Source: Seribacter sp963934295 (GTDB lineage Bacteria > Verrucomicrobiota > Verrucomicrobiia > Opitutales > Seribacteraceae). Taken from it: a stretch of DNA of 64,000 bases. Positions 42,380 to 51,940 of the stretch are shown here, piece after piece. The notes below the pieces were generated by a model. That model was not told the DNA's origin. It saw only the letters and a list, made by a program, of their open reading frames with translations, and did no database searches. Location: assembly GCA_963934295.1 (NCBI GenBank), contig CAWVXY010000003.1, positions 65,605 through 129,604 of the forward strand, given 5' to 3'. The translations under genes were made by a program, and so were the position numbers. Positions within the stretch are counted from its first letter, which is position 1; each line of letters starts with the position of its first letter.

Positions 42380-44836
42380 GTGAAAAAATTAGTCATTGCT
42401 GAAAAACCAAGTGTTGCAAAAGATCTGGCCCGCGTACTCGGTCGAATTCCGAAAAAAGATGATTATTATGAAAATGATGAATGGGTTATCGATTGTGCAG
42501 TGGGACACTTGGTTGAGTTATTTATGCCCGACGACTTTGACAAAAAGTTAAAGGCGTGGAAATTGACTAACCTGCCAATTATACCGCCCGAGTTTCAACT
42601 TAAACCAATCACCAATACAAAAAAGAAATTTCAACAACTCAAAAAACAGCTTAAAAGAAAAGATGTTGGCGAAGTAATTAATGCTTGTGATGCGGGTCGG
42701 GAGGGTGAATTAATATTCACTTACATTTACGAATTGGCTAAGACCAAATTACCTATCAAGAGATTATGGATGCTATCCATGACAGATCAGGCCATTAAAG
42801 ACGCTTTTTCCAACATGCGCGAAGGAGTGGAATTAAAACCTCTTCAGGATGCTGCACGGTGCCGATCTGAATCAGATTGGCTTATCGGAATCAATGGAAC
42901 CCGTGCTGTAACCCTTAAAAGATCGAGGAGTATGAGCCGTCAGGTTTCAACTGTTGGTCGGGTACAAACCCCCACCCTATCTCTCGTGATCAAAAGGGAA
43001 GCGGAAATTAATGCCTTTGTACCTCGAGATTTTTTCCGTATCAACACGACTTTCAAATTAACCGAGGGTGAATACCAAGGGCTATACCAAAAACAAAACT
43101 TCAAAAAAACCGAGGATGATAAACATGATCGTATTGATAGAATTTGGGATAAAGAGACAGCCGAAAAAATTCATACTGAAATTCAGTTAGTTTCCAAAGC
43201 TGAGATTACGGAGACTAAAAAACGCTCACCGCAAAGTCCCGGTCGCCTATATGACCTTACCACTCTTCAGCGCGAAGCAAATCGTCTGCATCATTATCCG
43301 GCAAGTCGCACCTTACAGATTGCCCAATCACTTTATGAAAGACACAAGGTCATAACCTATCCCAGGACTGATTCAAAGGCTTTACCGGAAGACTACGGTC
43401 CCACTTGCAGAGATTTACTTGGATCAATTCAAGGGGAATTGGCTCCCCATGCACAAAAAGCGCTTCAATCAAATTGGGTAGACGAAAAAAATAAGAAGAT
43501 TTTCAATAACAAACAAATTAGTGATCACTTTGCAATTATTCCAACCACAAGTTCCCCGTCGAAATTGGATGCTAATGAATGGAAAATCTATAATCTAATT
43601 GCAAAGCGTTTTATTTCCGTTTTTTACCCGCCCGCACAATGGGATGTCACCACACGAATAAGTGCCCTCGGCGAACATAATTTCAAAACGGAAGGGAGAG
43701 TTTTAGTCGAACCATCATGGTTAGCGATTTATGGAAAGGACAACCAACCCGAAGATGCCCTACCTGCACTGATCACTGATGACACGAATATGGCTGAGTT
43801 CGTTAAAGCGGATTTGGAAAGTGAGCAAACAAAACCACCCGCTCGCTACTCAGAGGCAACTCTTCTTTCTGCGATGGAAGGTGCCGGAAAACATGTAGAT
43901 GACGAAGATCTTGCTGAAGCCTTAAAGGAAAAAGGCTTGGGTACACCAGCAACTCGTGCCTCAACGATCGATCATTTAATTAAGGAAAAATACATGCGAA
44001 GGGAAGGTACCCAAATTCATCCAAACCTTAAAGCTGAGGACTTATTTCACTTTCTTGAAGCAGCCGGTACAGATATTTTAACAAGTCCGAGTATGACTGG
44101 AGAATGGGAACATAAATTACAGTTAATCGAAGAAGGTAATATGACTCGGGATCAATTCATGAAAGAAATAGGTCAATTGACCGAAGAGTTCGTTTCCAAG
44201 ACCACTGGTTTCACCGAGACTGCTGAAAATTTAAAAGAAACTCCTCTGCGCTCTCCTGTAACCGATGAAGCTCTTTTTGAAGGCTTGGGTTTCTATCAAA
44301 ATTTAGAAGGGGATTTCAAAATCCCCAAAAGTATTGCCGGTCGCAGGCTTCCCATTGAAGAAGTTGATCAACTTCTACGAGAAAAAAAGATCGGTCCGCT
44401 GGACAACTTTATGTCTAAGGCCGGGCGTCCTTTCTCCGCAATTCTCCAATTGGATGAAGAATATAAAGTAAACTTTGTATTTCCAAATAACGAAGAACAG
44501 GAAGCAGAGGAAAGAGAAAGTATTAAAGATGCACCCGTTGTTACAAAATGCCCTGTTTGTGAAAATGAAGTGAAACAAACTGAAACAGCTTTCATTTGTA
44601 CAAGTCACAAAAAAGTTTCGGAAGAAGGCTCCTGTTCTTTTAGAATAACACGAAAATTACTCGATAAAGAAATACCGCTTGAAGAATTTTTAAAATTAGT
44701 AAATGAAAAGAAAACAGGATTGATTAAGGGTTTTGTTTCAAGAAGAACCAAACGACCTTTTGATGCCAATTTAATCCTGAAGGACAATGGAGGCATTGGT
44801 TTTGAATTCCCTCCGCGCAAAAAAAAGTCGGCCTAA
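42380..44836 (+). CDS. topB: DNA topoisomerase III
   Basis: Type IA topoisomerase of 818 residues. Toprim domain at the start (KKLVIAEKPSVAKDLARVLG), with the acidic motif NACDAGREGELIF; active-site Tyr in VITYPRTDSKALPEDYG; GLGTPATRASTIDHLIKEKY. The C-terminus has two copies of a topoisomerase-associated cap domain (GFYQNLEGDFKIPKS; IKGFVSRRTKRPFDANLILK), with a Cys pair CPVCENEV and two further Cys between them as a likely zinc ribbon. Start is GTG at 42380. It acts in decatenation during replication. Confidence 0.95.
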   Translation: MKKLVIAEKPSVAKDLARVLGRIPKKDDYYENDEWVIDCAVGHLVELFMPDDFDKKLKAWKLTNLPIIPPEFQLKPITNTKKKFQQLKKQLKRKDVGEVINACDAGREGELIFTYIYELAKTKLPIKRLWMLSMTDQAIKDAFSNMREGVELKPLQDAARCRSESDWLIGINGTRAVTLKRSRSMSRQVSTVGRVQTPTLSLVIKREAEINAFVPRDFFRINTTFKLTEGEYQGLYQKQNFKKTEDDKHDRIDRIWDKETAEKIHTEIQLVSKAEITETKKRSPQSPGRLYDLTTLQREANRLHHYPASRTLQIAQSLYERHKVITYPRTDSKALPEDYGPTCRDLLGSIQGELAPHAQKALQSNWVDEKNKKIFNNKQISDHFAIIPTTSSPSKLDANEWKIYNLIAKRFISVFYPPAQWDVTTRISALGEHNFKTEGRVLVEPSWLAIYGKDNQPEDALPALITDDTNMAEFVKADLESEQTKPPARYSEATLLSAMEGAGKHVDDEDLAEALKEKGLGTPATRASTIDHLIKEKYMRREGTQIHPNLKAEDLFHFLEAAGTDILTSPSMTGEWEHKLQLIEEGNMTRDQFMKEIGQLTEEFVSKTTGFTETAENLKETPLRSPVTDEALFEGLGFYQNLEGDFKIPKSIAGRRLPIEEVDQLLREKKIGPLDNFMSKAGRPFSAILQLDEEYKVNFVFPNNEEQEAEERESIKDAPVVTKCPVCENEVKQTETAFICTSHKKVSEEGSCSFRITRKLLDKEIPLEEFLKLVNEKKTGLIKGFVSRRTKRPFDANLILKDNGGIGFEFPPRKKKSA

Positions 44837-44843
44837 ATAAATT

Positions 44844-45155
44844 ATGCCAATCTACCAATACCATGTAATAAAAGGTAACCAAGCGGTGGAATTGTTTGAA
44901 GTTGAGCAAAAAGTTGACGATGCTCCCCTGACTAAACACCCCATTACCCAAGAACCGGTAAAGCGTGCACTTTCTAACCCTTCCCTCTCCTTAAAACATA
45001 CAAGTAGAAACGAGAATAATTCCCTTAATCCCGACAACCTAGAGAAGAAAGGCTTTACTCAATATGAAAAAGATTCCTCAGGTGACTACTTGCGAACTGT
45101 GGGAAACCAGGGTCCCTCAAAAATATCACCAAGTCAATTGGATCATTCCGGTTAA
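44844..45155 (+). CDS. FmdB-like small protein lacking zinc-ligand cysteines
   Basis: 103-residue protein. Its N-terminal half (MPIYQYHVIKGNQAVELFEV, then DDAPLTKHPITQEPVKRAL) aligns by eye with the FmdB/CxxC_CxxC_SSSS zinc-ribbon family, where MPIYEYRC, CG and CP-x-CG occupy the same places. Here all four cysteines are replaced and the whole protein has no Cys. The C-terminal half is Ser/Asn/Gly-rich and probably disordered. ATG start, 7 bp after topB and 20 bp before lipA on the same strand. Function unknown. Confidence 0.75.
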   Translation: MPIYQYHVIKGNQAVELFEVEQKVDDAPLTKHPITQEPVKRALSNPSLSLKHTSRNENNSLNPDNLEKKGFTQYEKDSSGDYLRTVGNQGPSKISPSQLDHSG

Positions 45156-45175
45156 TAAAGGGTTATTGTAGAAAC

Positions 45176-46048
45176 GTGAAAGAAAAAAAACCTACATGGT
45201 TACGAGCGAAACTTCCCTCTGGTCCTGAATATGGAAATGTTCGTGATATTGTTGATGAAAACCAACTTCATACGGTTTGTCAAAGTGCTCAATGTCCAAA
45301 TATGGGGGAGTGTTGGTCTAGGGGAACTGCGACCCTGATGATTTTAGGAAACGTTTGTACACGGGCATGTACTTTTTGTGCAGTGCAAACAGGGAAACCC
45401 ACAGAGCTCGACCTTGCTGAACCACCTCGCGTTGCCGATGCAGTTGCCAAAATGGGCTTGAAACATTGCGTACTCACTTCTGTGGCACGCGACGATTTAC
45501 CAGATGGCGGGGCTAAAGTCTGGGCCGCAACCATTCGAGCTGTTCGCTATAAAAACCCAAATACTGCTATTGAGGTTTTAGTTCCTGATTTTAAGGGAGA
45601 GTTTGAAAACTTGGACATCGTGCTGGAGGCAAAACCCAATATTTTCAACCATAACCTAGAAACTGTAGAAAGATTACAACGGCCTATCCGGAAAACAGCC
45701 AACTACAAAAGAAGCCTTGATGTTCTATCCCATGCTAAGAAAGCCGGCTTTCCTATCAAGTCAGGAATTATGCTGGGTTTGGGCGAAAAAGAGGAGGAAA
45801 TTAGAAAAGCGTTAAAAGATCTTGCCGATATAAAACTAGATGTACTCACTTTGGGCCAATACCTTCAACCAAGTCCAGAATATACTCCTATCGATAGATG
45901 GGCCACCCCGGAAGAATTTGCCAACTGGAAGACGGAAGCATTAAATTTAGGCATTCAAGTAGTGGAATCAGGTCCGCTAGTTCGTTCTTCGTATCATGCC
46001 GATGAACAATCCGCACGATTTGCTTCTGAAGAAAGAGTTACTATTTGA
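45176..46048 (+). CDS. lipA: Lipoyl synthase
   Basis: Radical-SAM enzyme that inserts two sulfurs into octanoyl groups. The 290-residue product carries both clusters: the auxiliary-cluster cysteines in CQSAQCPNMGECWSRG and the radical-SAM motif CTRACTFCAV. The C-terminal SSYHADEQ gives the RSSY-type serine ligand of the family. Start is GTG at 45176. It follows the FmdB-like gene and converges with the PQQ protein gene, 9 bp apart. No lipB or pyruvate dehydrogenase gene is nearby. Confidence 0.97.
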   Translation: MKEKKPTWLRAKLPSGPEYGNVRDIVDENQLHTVCQSAQCPNMGECWSRGTATLMILGNVCTRACTFCAVQTGKPTELDLAEPPRVADAVAKMGLKHCVLTSVARDDLPDGGAKVWAATIRAVRYKNPNTAIEVLVPDFKGEFENLDIVLEAKPNIFNHNLETVERLQRPIRKTANYKRSLDVLSHAKKAGFPIKSGIMLGLGEKEEEIRKALKDLADIKLDVLTLGQYLQPSPEYTPIDRWATPEEFANWKTEALNLGIQVVESGPLVRSSYHADEQSARFASEERVTI

Positions 46049-46057
46049 TATTAAAAC

Positions 46058-47278
46058 TTAGGGATCAATTCTCCACAAATTCTTCTCTGTTCTGATAATC
46101 ATAGATGTTTGATAAGCAATGGGTGAGGCTAACATCTTTTCTTGCAAATCATTAGTGGCTAATAAACTATATTTTTCCTTAGCTTCAAAAATAAAAGTTT
46201 TTCCAGTTTCGTCAGAAAGAAATATTTTACCGACCGCATGAAGCATCGAAGGTGAACAAGTGCTAGCTACCCGTTCTATCCAATGAGTCTTGCCTGTCTT
46301 TGCATCTAGGCATGAAACGACACCATTATCTGCAGCCATAAATACAAGTCCGTTGGTAATTACTACAGATGAATTCCGAGGAGCACCCTTTCGGGTTTTC
46401 CAGGCAAGATGACTTTGGGTAATGTCTCCATGTCCTCCAGTTTTAATAGCATAAAAAGTAGGGCTATCATATCCGCTACTCACATAAATCATTCCTGAAT
46501 AATAAACAGGTCTTGGAACCACCGAATAGCCATTGGGGTAATTAAATTTCCATATTTGATTTCCTTTTAAATCATAAGCAAAAACATAATCGCTCGCGGG
46601 ACTAATTATTTGAACACTTTCGCCATCTTCAACGACGAGGGGAGTACAAAAAGAAAATTTCTTTTTTGCGATGCTTTCCCTGTCAGCCTTCCATTTAATT
46701 TCACCTGTTTTTTTTGCTAAGGCGTATAAGCAAGGTTCTATTGCACCATCCGCACTAATTAATAATAAATCATCAAAAACAACTGGTGAAGCCCCGCTTC
46801 CATGAACAGGGGAATATTCAAGTTTTTTTTTCCAAATTAAATCCCCACCTGCCGCAAGACATGCCGTTCCTAAATTCCCAAAATGAACAAAAATATGGCC
46901 ATCGTCATAAAAAGGAGTGGGGCTGGCATAACTATTTTTTTTATGAATTCGAGGCTGATTTTGATACTCGAATAAAGTCTTACTCCATAGAACTTCACCA
47001 CTTCCAAAATCTATTGAAACAACCTTCAACCTCAAAAGTTCCTCTTCTAACAAAGCATTAGTCAAAAAGATTTGATTTTTTACACATATGGGAGAAGACC
47101 ACGCCTCGCCCCCCAAACTTTTCTGCCAAGCTACACCATCAGTTCGACTCCATGTCATGGGTAATTCTATGACATTTGAGTGCCCCTGACCTGTTGGCCC
47201 ACGAAATTGCGGCCAATTCTCCGCGTTACCTATTAAAACGATGAATGGAATGAGCAGACAAATCAAAAACTTTTTCAT
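46058..47278 (-). CDS. Exported PQQ-like beta-propeller protein
   Basis: 406-residue protein with signal peptide KKFLICLLIPFIVLIGNA. The mature start ENWPQFRGPTGQGHS is the hallmark of a large planctomycete/verrucomicrobial family of PQQ-like (BamB-type) propellers. Repeated blade motifs include GEVLWSKTL, GDLIWKKKLE, GEIKWKADRE, GNQIWKFNYP and GKTHWIERV. It probably lacks PQQ and serves as an exported scaffold or sugar-binding protein. ATG start. The groEL terminator precedes it on the same strand, so it has its own promoter or weak read-through. Confidence 0.88.
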   Translation of the reverse strand: MKKFLICLLIPFIVLIGNAENWPQFRGPTGQGHSNVIELPMTWSRTDGVAWQKSLGGEAWSSPICVKNQIFLTNALLEEELLRLKVVSIDFGSGEVLWSKTLFEYQNQPRIHKKNSYASPTPFYDDGHIFVHFGNLGTACLAAGGDLIWKKKLEYSPVHGSGASPVVFDDLLLISADGAIEPCLYALAKKTGEIKWKADRESIAKKKFSFCTPLVVEDGESVQIISPASDYVFAYDLKGNQIWKFNYPNGYSVVPRPVYYSGMIYVSSGYDSPTFYAIKTGGHGDITQSHLAWKTRKGAPRNSSVVITNGLVFMAADNGVVSCLDAKTGKTHWIERVASTCSPSMLHAVGKIFLSDETGKTFIFEAKEKYSLLATNDLQEKMLASPIAYQTSMIIRTEKNLWRIDP

Positions 47279-47332
47279 AAGTCAATTGTGTCCATGAAAA
47301 AGAATTACCTCCAACTAAAAGTAATTCTAATA

Positions 47333-47369
47333 GAAAAAAAAAGAGGCGCCCGTTTAAGGACGCCTCTTT
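47333..47369 (-). terminator. Intrinsic terminator after groEL
   Basis: Perfect 9-bp arms AAAGAGGCG (47340-47348) and CGCCTCTTT (47361-47369). On the minus strand the hairpin is followed by an uninterrupted U-tract (the A-run 47334-47342 on the plus strand). It lies 24 bp after the groEL stop and separates it from the PQQ protein gene. Confidence 0.9.
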
Positions 47370-47392
47370 AAAAGTAGAAATAAGAAAAACTC

Positions 47393-49021
47393 TTACATCA
47401 TTCCATGATCATGATCATGACCGCCTGGAGCAGGTTTTTCCTCTTCAGGAATGTCAGTAATCATGCAATCAGTGGTCAAGAGAAGACCAGCTACAGAACC
47501 TGCATTTTGAAGTGCAGTACGAGTTACTTTTGTTGGATCTACAACGCCAGCTTTGATCAAGTCTTCATGCTTGTCTGTAGCAACATTATATCCCATTGCA
47601 GCCTTTGATTTAAGAACTTGTTGAACAACCAAAGAACCTTCGACTCCAGCATTATCACAAAGCTTACGCAAAGGAGATTCAATTGCACGACGTACAATTG
47701 CTGCTCCAATTGCCTCATCGCCTTCCAACAATGTAGCAGCCTTCTCAACTGCATTCGCAGCACGAAGAAGAGCAACACCTCCACCGGGAAGAATTCCTTC
47801 TTCCACAGCTGCACGGGTTGCATGTAATGCATCCTCAACACGAGCCTTCTTTTCTTTCATTTCAGGTTCTGAAACTGCTCCAACATTAATAACCGCAACT
47901 CCACCAGCAAGTTTTGCTAAACGCTCTTGGAGTTTCTCACGATCATAATCAGAAGTTGTTTCTTCGATTTGACGACGAATTTGTTTAACACGGCCCTGTA
48001 TATCAGAAGCTTTTCCTGAACCTTCAACAATGACTGTATTTTCTTTATCAACAGAAATACGCTTTGCTCTACCAAGATCGGCAAGTGCGATATTTTCCAA
48101 CTTGATTCCCAAGTCCTCAGTAATGCAACGGCCTCCTGTAAGGATAGCAATGTCGCGAAGCATTTCTTTACGACGGTCTCCAAAACCAGGTGCTTTAACA
48201 GCACAAGCGTTTAAAGTTCCGCGCAATTTATTAACAACTAAAGCCGCAAGAGCTTCGCCCTCAACATCTTCTGCAATAATAAGAAGGGGTTTACCCTGTT
48301 TGGAAACTAACTGAAGAACGGGAAGTAAATCATTAAGAGCTGTGATTTTCTTCTCGTTGATCAAGATATAACAGTCTTCAAGAATTGATTCCATTGTGTC
48401 GTTGTTAGTGCAGAAATAGGGGCTCAAGTAACCCTTATCGAACTGCATACCTTCAACCACATCAAGAGTTGTTTCGATGCTTTTAGCTTCTTCAACGGTA
48501 ATGGTACCGTCTTTACCAACTTTGTCCATGGCATCAGCAATAATTTCACCGATTTCACCATCCCAGTTCGCAGAAACTGTTGCTACTTGACGAACCTCTT
48601 CACGATCGGAAACTTTCTTACTGTCACGTAGAAGTTTAGCAACGCCAGCTTCAACAGCTTTGTCAATTCCGCGTTTAAGATATACTGGATTTGCTCCAGC
48701 AGCCACATTTTTAAGACCTTCTTTATATACAGAAGCTGCTAAAACAGTAGCGGTTGTAGTTCCATCTCCTGCAAGATCAGAAGTCTTGGAAGCCACTTCA
48801 CGAACCATTTGTGCACCCATATTTTCATAAGGATCGCTCAACTCAATTTCTTTCGCAACGGTAACACCATCCTTGGTCACTGTTGGAGAACCGAACTTTT
48901 TGTCGATTAATACATTACGACCCTTTGGTCCCAATGTTACGCTTACTGCATCAGCAAGAGTAGTAACCCCTTTGAGGGCTCTTTTACGTGCTGCTTCGTC
49001 GAATAATATTTGCTTAGCCAT
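47393..49021 (-). CDS. groEL: Chaperonin GroEL
   Basis: 60-kDa chaperonin of 542 residues, full length. Family segments: AKQILFDEAARKRALKGVTT, ATP-binding VTLGPKGRNVLIDKKFGSPT, DLAGDGTTTATVLA with the catalytic Asp, and EEGILPGGGVALLRA. The C-terminal tail is HDHDHGMM after PAPGG rather than plain GGM repeats. ATG start; groES lies 45 bp upstream. With groES it forms the folding chamber in the cytoplasm. Confidence 0.98.
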   Translation of the reverse strand: MAKQILFDEAARKRALKGVTTLADAVSVTLGPKGRNVLIDKKFGSPTVTKDGVTVAKEIELSDPYENMGAQMVREVASKTSDLAGDGTTTATVLAASVYKEGLKNVAAGANPVYLKRGIDKAVEAGVAKLLRDSKKVSDREEVRQVATVSANWDGEIGEIIADAMDKVGKDGTITVEEAKSIETTLDVVEGMQFDKGYLSPYFCTNNDTMESILEDCYILINEKKITALNDLLPVLQLVSKQGKPLLIIAEDVEGEALAALVVNKLRGTLNACAVKAPGFGDRRKEMLRDIAILTGGRCITEDLGIKLENIALADLGRAKRISVDKENTVIVEGSGKASDIQGRVKQIRRQIEETTSDYDREKLQERLAKLAGGVAVINVGAVSEPEMKEKKARVEDALHATRAAVEEGILPGGGVALLRAANAVEKAATLLEGDEAIGAAIVRRAIESPLRKLCDNAGVEGSLVVQQVLKSKAAMGYNVATDKHEDLIKAGVVDPTKVTRTALQNAGSVAGLLLTTDCMITDIPEEEKPAPGGHDHDHGMM

Positions 49022-49066
49022 AATTTTATTTTTCTAAGTTTTGTTTTGATTGTTAGCTAAGAAGCC

Positions 49067-49363
49067 TTATCCAATGATTCCGAGGATATCGTCTTCACGA
49101 ACTAGTTGATACTCAACATCGTCAAGCTTGACCTCAGTTCCACCGTACTTACTGATTAGCACTATGTCTCCTTTTTTGACTTGAAACCCGATGTTTTTGC
49201 CATCGTCGTCTTTCTTGCCAGTTCCAAGAGCCACTACTTTAGCTTCTTGTGATTTTTCTTTAGCAGAATCTGGGATGATAATGCCGCCTTTGATTTGCTC
49301 GTCTTCATCGACATGCTTGACCAAGACGCGATCTCCCAACGGAGTTATTTTTGGTTTGCTCAT
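49067..49363 (-). CDS. groES: Co-chaperonin GroES
   Basis: 10-kDa lid of the GroEL chamber, 98 residues. Core features: ITPLGDRVLVKHVDEDEQIK with the mobile loop GGIIIPDSAKEK, and the C-terminal ISKYGGTEVKLDDVEY. ATG start. It lies between dnaK (88 bp upstream) and groEL (45 bp downstream), all in the same direction. I see no CIRCE element in the dnaK-groES gap. Confidence 0.98.
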   Translation of the reverse strand: MSKPKITPLGDRVLVKHVDEDEQIKGGIIIPDSAKEKSQEAKVVALGTGKKDDDGKNIGFQVKKGDIVLISKYGGTEVKLDDVEYQLVREDDILGIIG

Positions 49364-49451
49364 ATTCCTTTTGTTTTTGGTTAGGTTATACTAGATTTAT
49401 AGGGTTTGGATACGAATTTTGAAAATATTCAGAATTTGTCTCCAATAGAAA

Positions 49452-51404
49452 TTAACTTTTATCTTTTTCGTCGTCCACGACTTCGAAATCAGCATCAACA
49501 ATGTCATCGTCGTTCTTTTTCTTGGAATCTTCTCCACCTTCATCGGTTTCAGGCGAGGGACCTTCAGTTGGTCCTGCACCTGGCATACCTCCACTTTTCA
49601 TGACTTCCTGACCTAATTCTTCAAATCCTTTTTGAAGAGAATCTTTCGCTGTTTTCAAATCGTCCAGACTGGATTCAGAATTCTCCAATACTTTTTTGGT
49701 GTCTGTTAACAATGTGGTAATTTTGGTTTTCAAATCTTCTGGTGCTTTATCTCCTAATTCATCCAATTGCTTTTCACATTGATAAACCATGGAATCCAGT
49801 TCGTTTCGAACCTGCACCTGTTCTTTCTTATCCTTATCTTGATCCGCAAATTTTTCTGCTTCCTTGCGGAGTCGATCCACTTCAGATTCATCCATACTGG
49901 AAGAACCGGAAATTGTAATTTTTTGATCCTTACCAGTTCCTTGATCCTTAGCTGTTACATTTAAAATACCATTCGCATCTATATCAAAAGTAACTTCAAT
50001 TTGTGGCGTTCCACGGGCAGCCGGTGCAATTCCATCAAGTTTGAAAGTACCTAGAGTTTTGTTGTCTTGAGACATAGATCGCTCGCCCTGCAACACAACA
50101 ATATCAACTGCAGGTTGATTATCTGCAGCAGTTGAAAAAGTTTGAGCTTTCTTCGTTGGTATCGTCGTATTCCGATCTATCATTGGGGTACAAACTCCGC
50201 CAGCAGTTTCAATCCCAAGTGTTAAAGGGGTTACATCGAGTAGAAGAACATCGTTCACATCACCTTGCAGAACAGCACCTTGAACCGCTGCACCGATTGC
50301 GACTACTTCGTCAGGGTTGACACCTTGATTAGGATCCTTCCCTCCGAGTTCCTTAGCCAATTCAACAATTTTGGGACTACGAGTCATTCCACCAACCAGA
50401 ACCAAATTATTAACATCACCTAAACTGAGCCCCGAGTCTTTCAAACAAGCCTCAAAGGGTCCCTTTGTTCGAGCATAAAGATCATCGCAAATTTGCTCCA
50501 ACTTAGATCTGGAAAGAGTTACATTTAAATGTTTAGGGCCAGAAGAATCTGCGGTAATGAAAGGAAGGTTTATATCAGTTGATTGAGAAGAAGAAAGGGA
50601 CATCTTTGCCTTTTCAGCCTCTTCTTTTAACCGTTGCATCGCCATCGCGTCTCCCGATAAATCAATCCCCTGTTCGGATTTAAATTCCGCAATCAGCCAA
50701 TCAATGATTTTTTGGTCCCAATTATCACCACCTAGTTGGGTGTCCCCATTTGTGGCTTTTACTTCAAAAACTCCTTCCGCAATTTCCAGAACAGAAATAT
50801 CAAAAGTACCTCCACCCAAATCATAAACGGCAATAGTCTCCTCGCCCTTTTTATCTAACCCGTAGGCCAATGAAGCAGCAGTTGGTTCATTAATGATTCG
50901 CATTACTTCTAACCCGGCAATAGATCCAGCGTCTTTGGTGGCACGTCTTTGATCATCATTAAAATATGCGGGAACGGTAATAACAGCCTGGGTTACTGGT
51001 TCGCCCAAATAAGCTTCAGCATCAGCTTTTAATTTCCCAAGTATCATCGAAGCTATTTGTTCAGGCATGAAAGTTTCGGATTTTCCTTCAATCTCACACT
51101 CGATAACTGCAGCACCATTTTTGCCTTCAACTACTTTGTAAGGAAGGGTACCAATCTCATCTTTGATTTCTGCAAATTTCCGGCCAATTAATCTTTTGGC
51201 AGAAAAGATTGTATTCTCGGGGTTGGTGACGGCTTGCCTTTTAGCAGCCTGACCAACCAACCTTTCACCGTTTTTACTGAAAGCAACAATGGAGGGTGTT
51301 GTTCGAACACCTTCAGCATTCGGAATGACATTCGCGTCACCCGCTTCCATTACTGCCATACAAGAGTTACTTGTTCCTAAATCAATTCCAATTATTTTAC
51401 TCAC
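49452..51404 (-). CDS. dnaK: Chaperone DnaK (Hsp70)
   Basis: Hsp70 chaperone of 650 residues. ATPase domain start KIIGIDLGTSNSCMAVMEAG, then AVITVPAYFNDDQRRATKDA and VYDLGGGTFDISVLE; substrate domain segment DVTPLTLGIETAGGVCTPMI; lid helices to about 600; the acidic C-terminus ends DADFEVVDDEKDKS. Start is GTG at 51404. It heads a same-strand dnaK-groES-groEL cluster. grpE and dnaJ are not in the window. Confidence 0.98.
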   Translation of the reverse strand: MSKIIGIDLGTSNSCMAVMEAGDANVIPNAEGVRTTPSIVAFSKNGERLVGQAAKRQAVTNPENTIFSAKRLIGRKFAEIKDEIGTLPYKVVEGKNGAAVIECEIEGKSETFMPEQIASMILGKLKADAEAYLGEPVTQAVITVPAYFNDDQRRATKDAGSIAGLEVMRIINEPTAASLAYGLDKKGEETIAVYDLGGGTFDISVLEIAEGVFEVKATNGDTQLGGDNWDQKIIDWLIAEFKSEQGIDLSGDAMAMQRLKEEAEKAKMSLSSSQSTDINLPFITADSSGPKHLNVTLSRSKLEQICDDLYARTKGPFEACLKDSGLSLGDVNNLVLVGGMTRSPKIVELAKELGGKDPNQGVNPDEVVAIGAAVQGAVLQGDVNDVLLLDVTPLTLGIETAGGVCTPMIDRNTTIPTKKAQTFSTAADNQPAVDIVVLQGERSMSQDNKTLGTFKLDGIAPAARGTPQIEVTFDIDANGILNVTAKDQGTGKDQKITISGSSSMDESEVDRLRKEAEKFADQDKDKKEQVQVRNELDSMVYQCEKQLDELGDKAPEDLKTKITTLLTDTKKVLENSESSLDDLKTAKDSLQKGFEELGQEVMKSGGMPGAGPTEGPSPETDEGGEDSKKKNDDDIVDADFEVVDDEKDKS

Positions 51405-51512
51405 GCTAGTGTTATTGCAACTATCATGCCCAAACCAACATAAAACACAACCAGCTAGAAGAGAACCACTTAAGAAAAATAAAAAGCAATGTACATAACA
51501 AAAGTTAGTTAC

Positions 51513-51523
51513 AGTGTGACACT
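51513..51523. promoter_or_regulatory. Palindrome AGTGTGACACT upstream of dnaK
   Basis: Perfect 5-bp arms AGTGT/ACACT around one G, about 110 bp before the dnaK start, in the 156-bp gap between rbfA and dnaK. A related half, CAGTGTGTC, occurs at 51545-51553. It does not match CIRCE (TTAGCACTC-N9-GAGTGCTAA). It could be an operator for a heat-shock regulator or chance. Confidence 0.3.
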
Positions 51524-51560
51524 TTGCCCCTAAATTGTCTCACGCAGTGTGTCGATTGAG

Positions 51561-51926
51561 TCACTCTTTGTCGGGGTCTGCCTCTAAATCAGGAGTGTCC
51601 AATTCGTCTAAAATTTCCATAACTCGATTACCACGCTCAATTCCGAAATCTTGAACGAAAGTTAATTTCGGGGAATATTTTAGAACCACATGCTTACTAA
51701 CTTCTTTCCGAATTTCTCCTGTATGCTTACGGAAAAAAAGAAGGGCTTCCCTTGCTTTCATTTCATCACCAATAACGGAATAGGCAACGGTTCCATTTCT
51801 TAAATCGGCTGAAACATCTACATCTGTTATAGTCCAGCATACTGTTTCTGAACGGTACCTTCGCCTTAGGAAATTACCGATTTCTCGCTTAATTAACTCA
51901 TTTACCCGTGCTAAGCGCAGGCTCAT
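51561..51926 (-). CDS. rbfA: 30S ribosome-binding factor A
   Basis: RbfA helps mature 16S rRNA in the small subunit. The 121-residue product has the KH-like family pattern: LARVNELIKREIGNFLRR, TITDVDVSADLRNGTVAYSV, and LKYSPKLTFVQDFGIERGNR. ATG start, 14 bp after infB stops on the same strand. It is the last gene of the nusA-infB-rbfA unit; dnaK follows after 156 bp. Confidence 0.95.
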   Translation of the reverse strand: MSLRLARVNELIKREIGNFLRRRYRSETVCWTITDVDVSADLRNGTVAYSVIGDEMKAREALLFFRKHTGEIRKEVSKHVVLKYSPKLTFVQDFGIERGNRVMEILDELDTPDLEADPDKE

Positions 51927-51940
51927 TTAAAAATCCTAGA

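Noticed and set aside
49364..49451. CIRCE element expected before groES
   Set aside because: Neither the TTAGCACTC nor the GAGTGCTAA arm is present in the gap.
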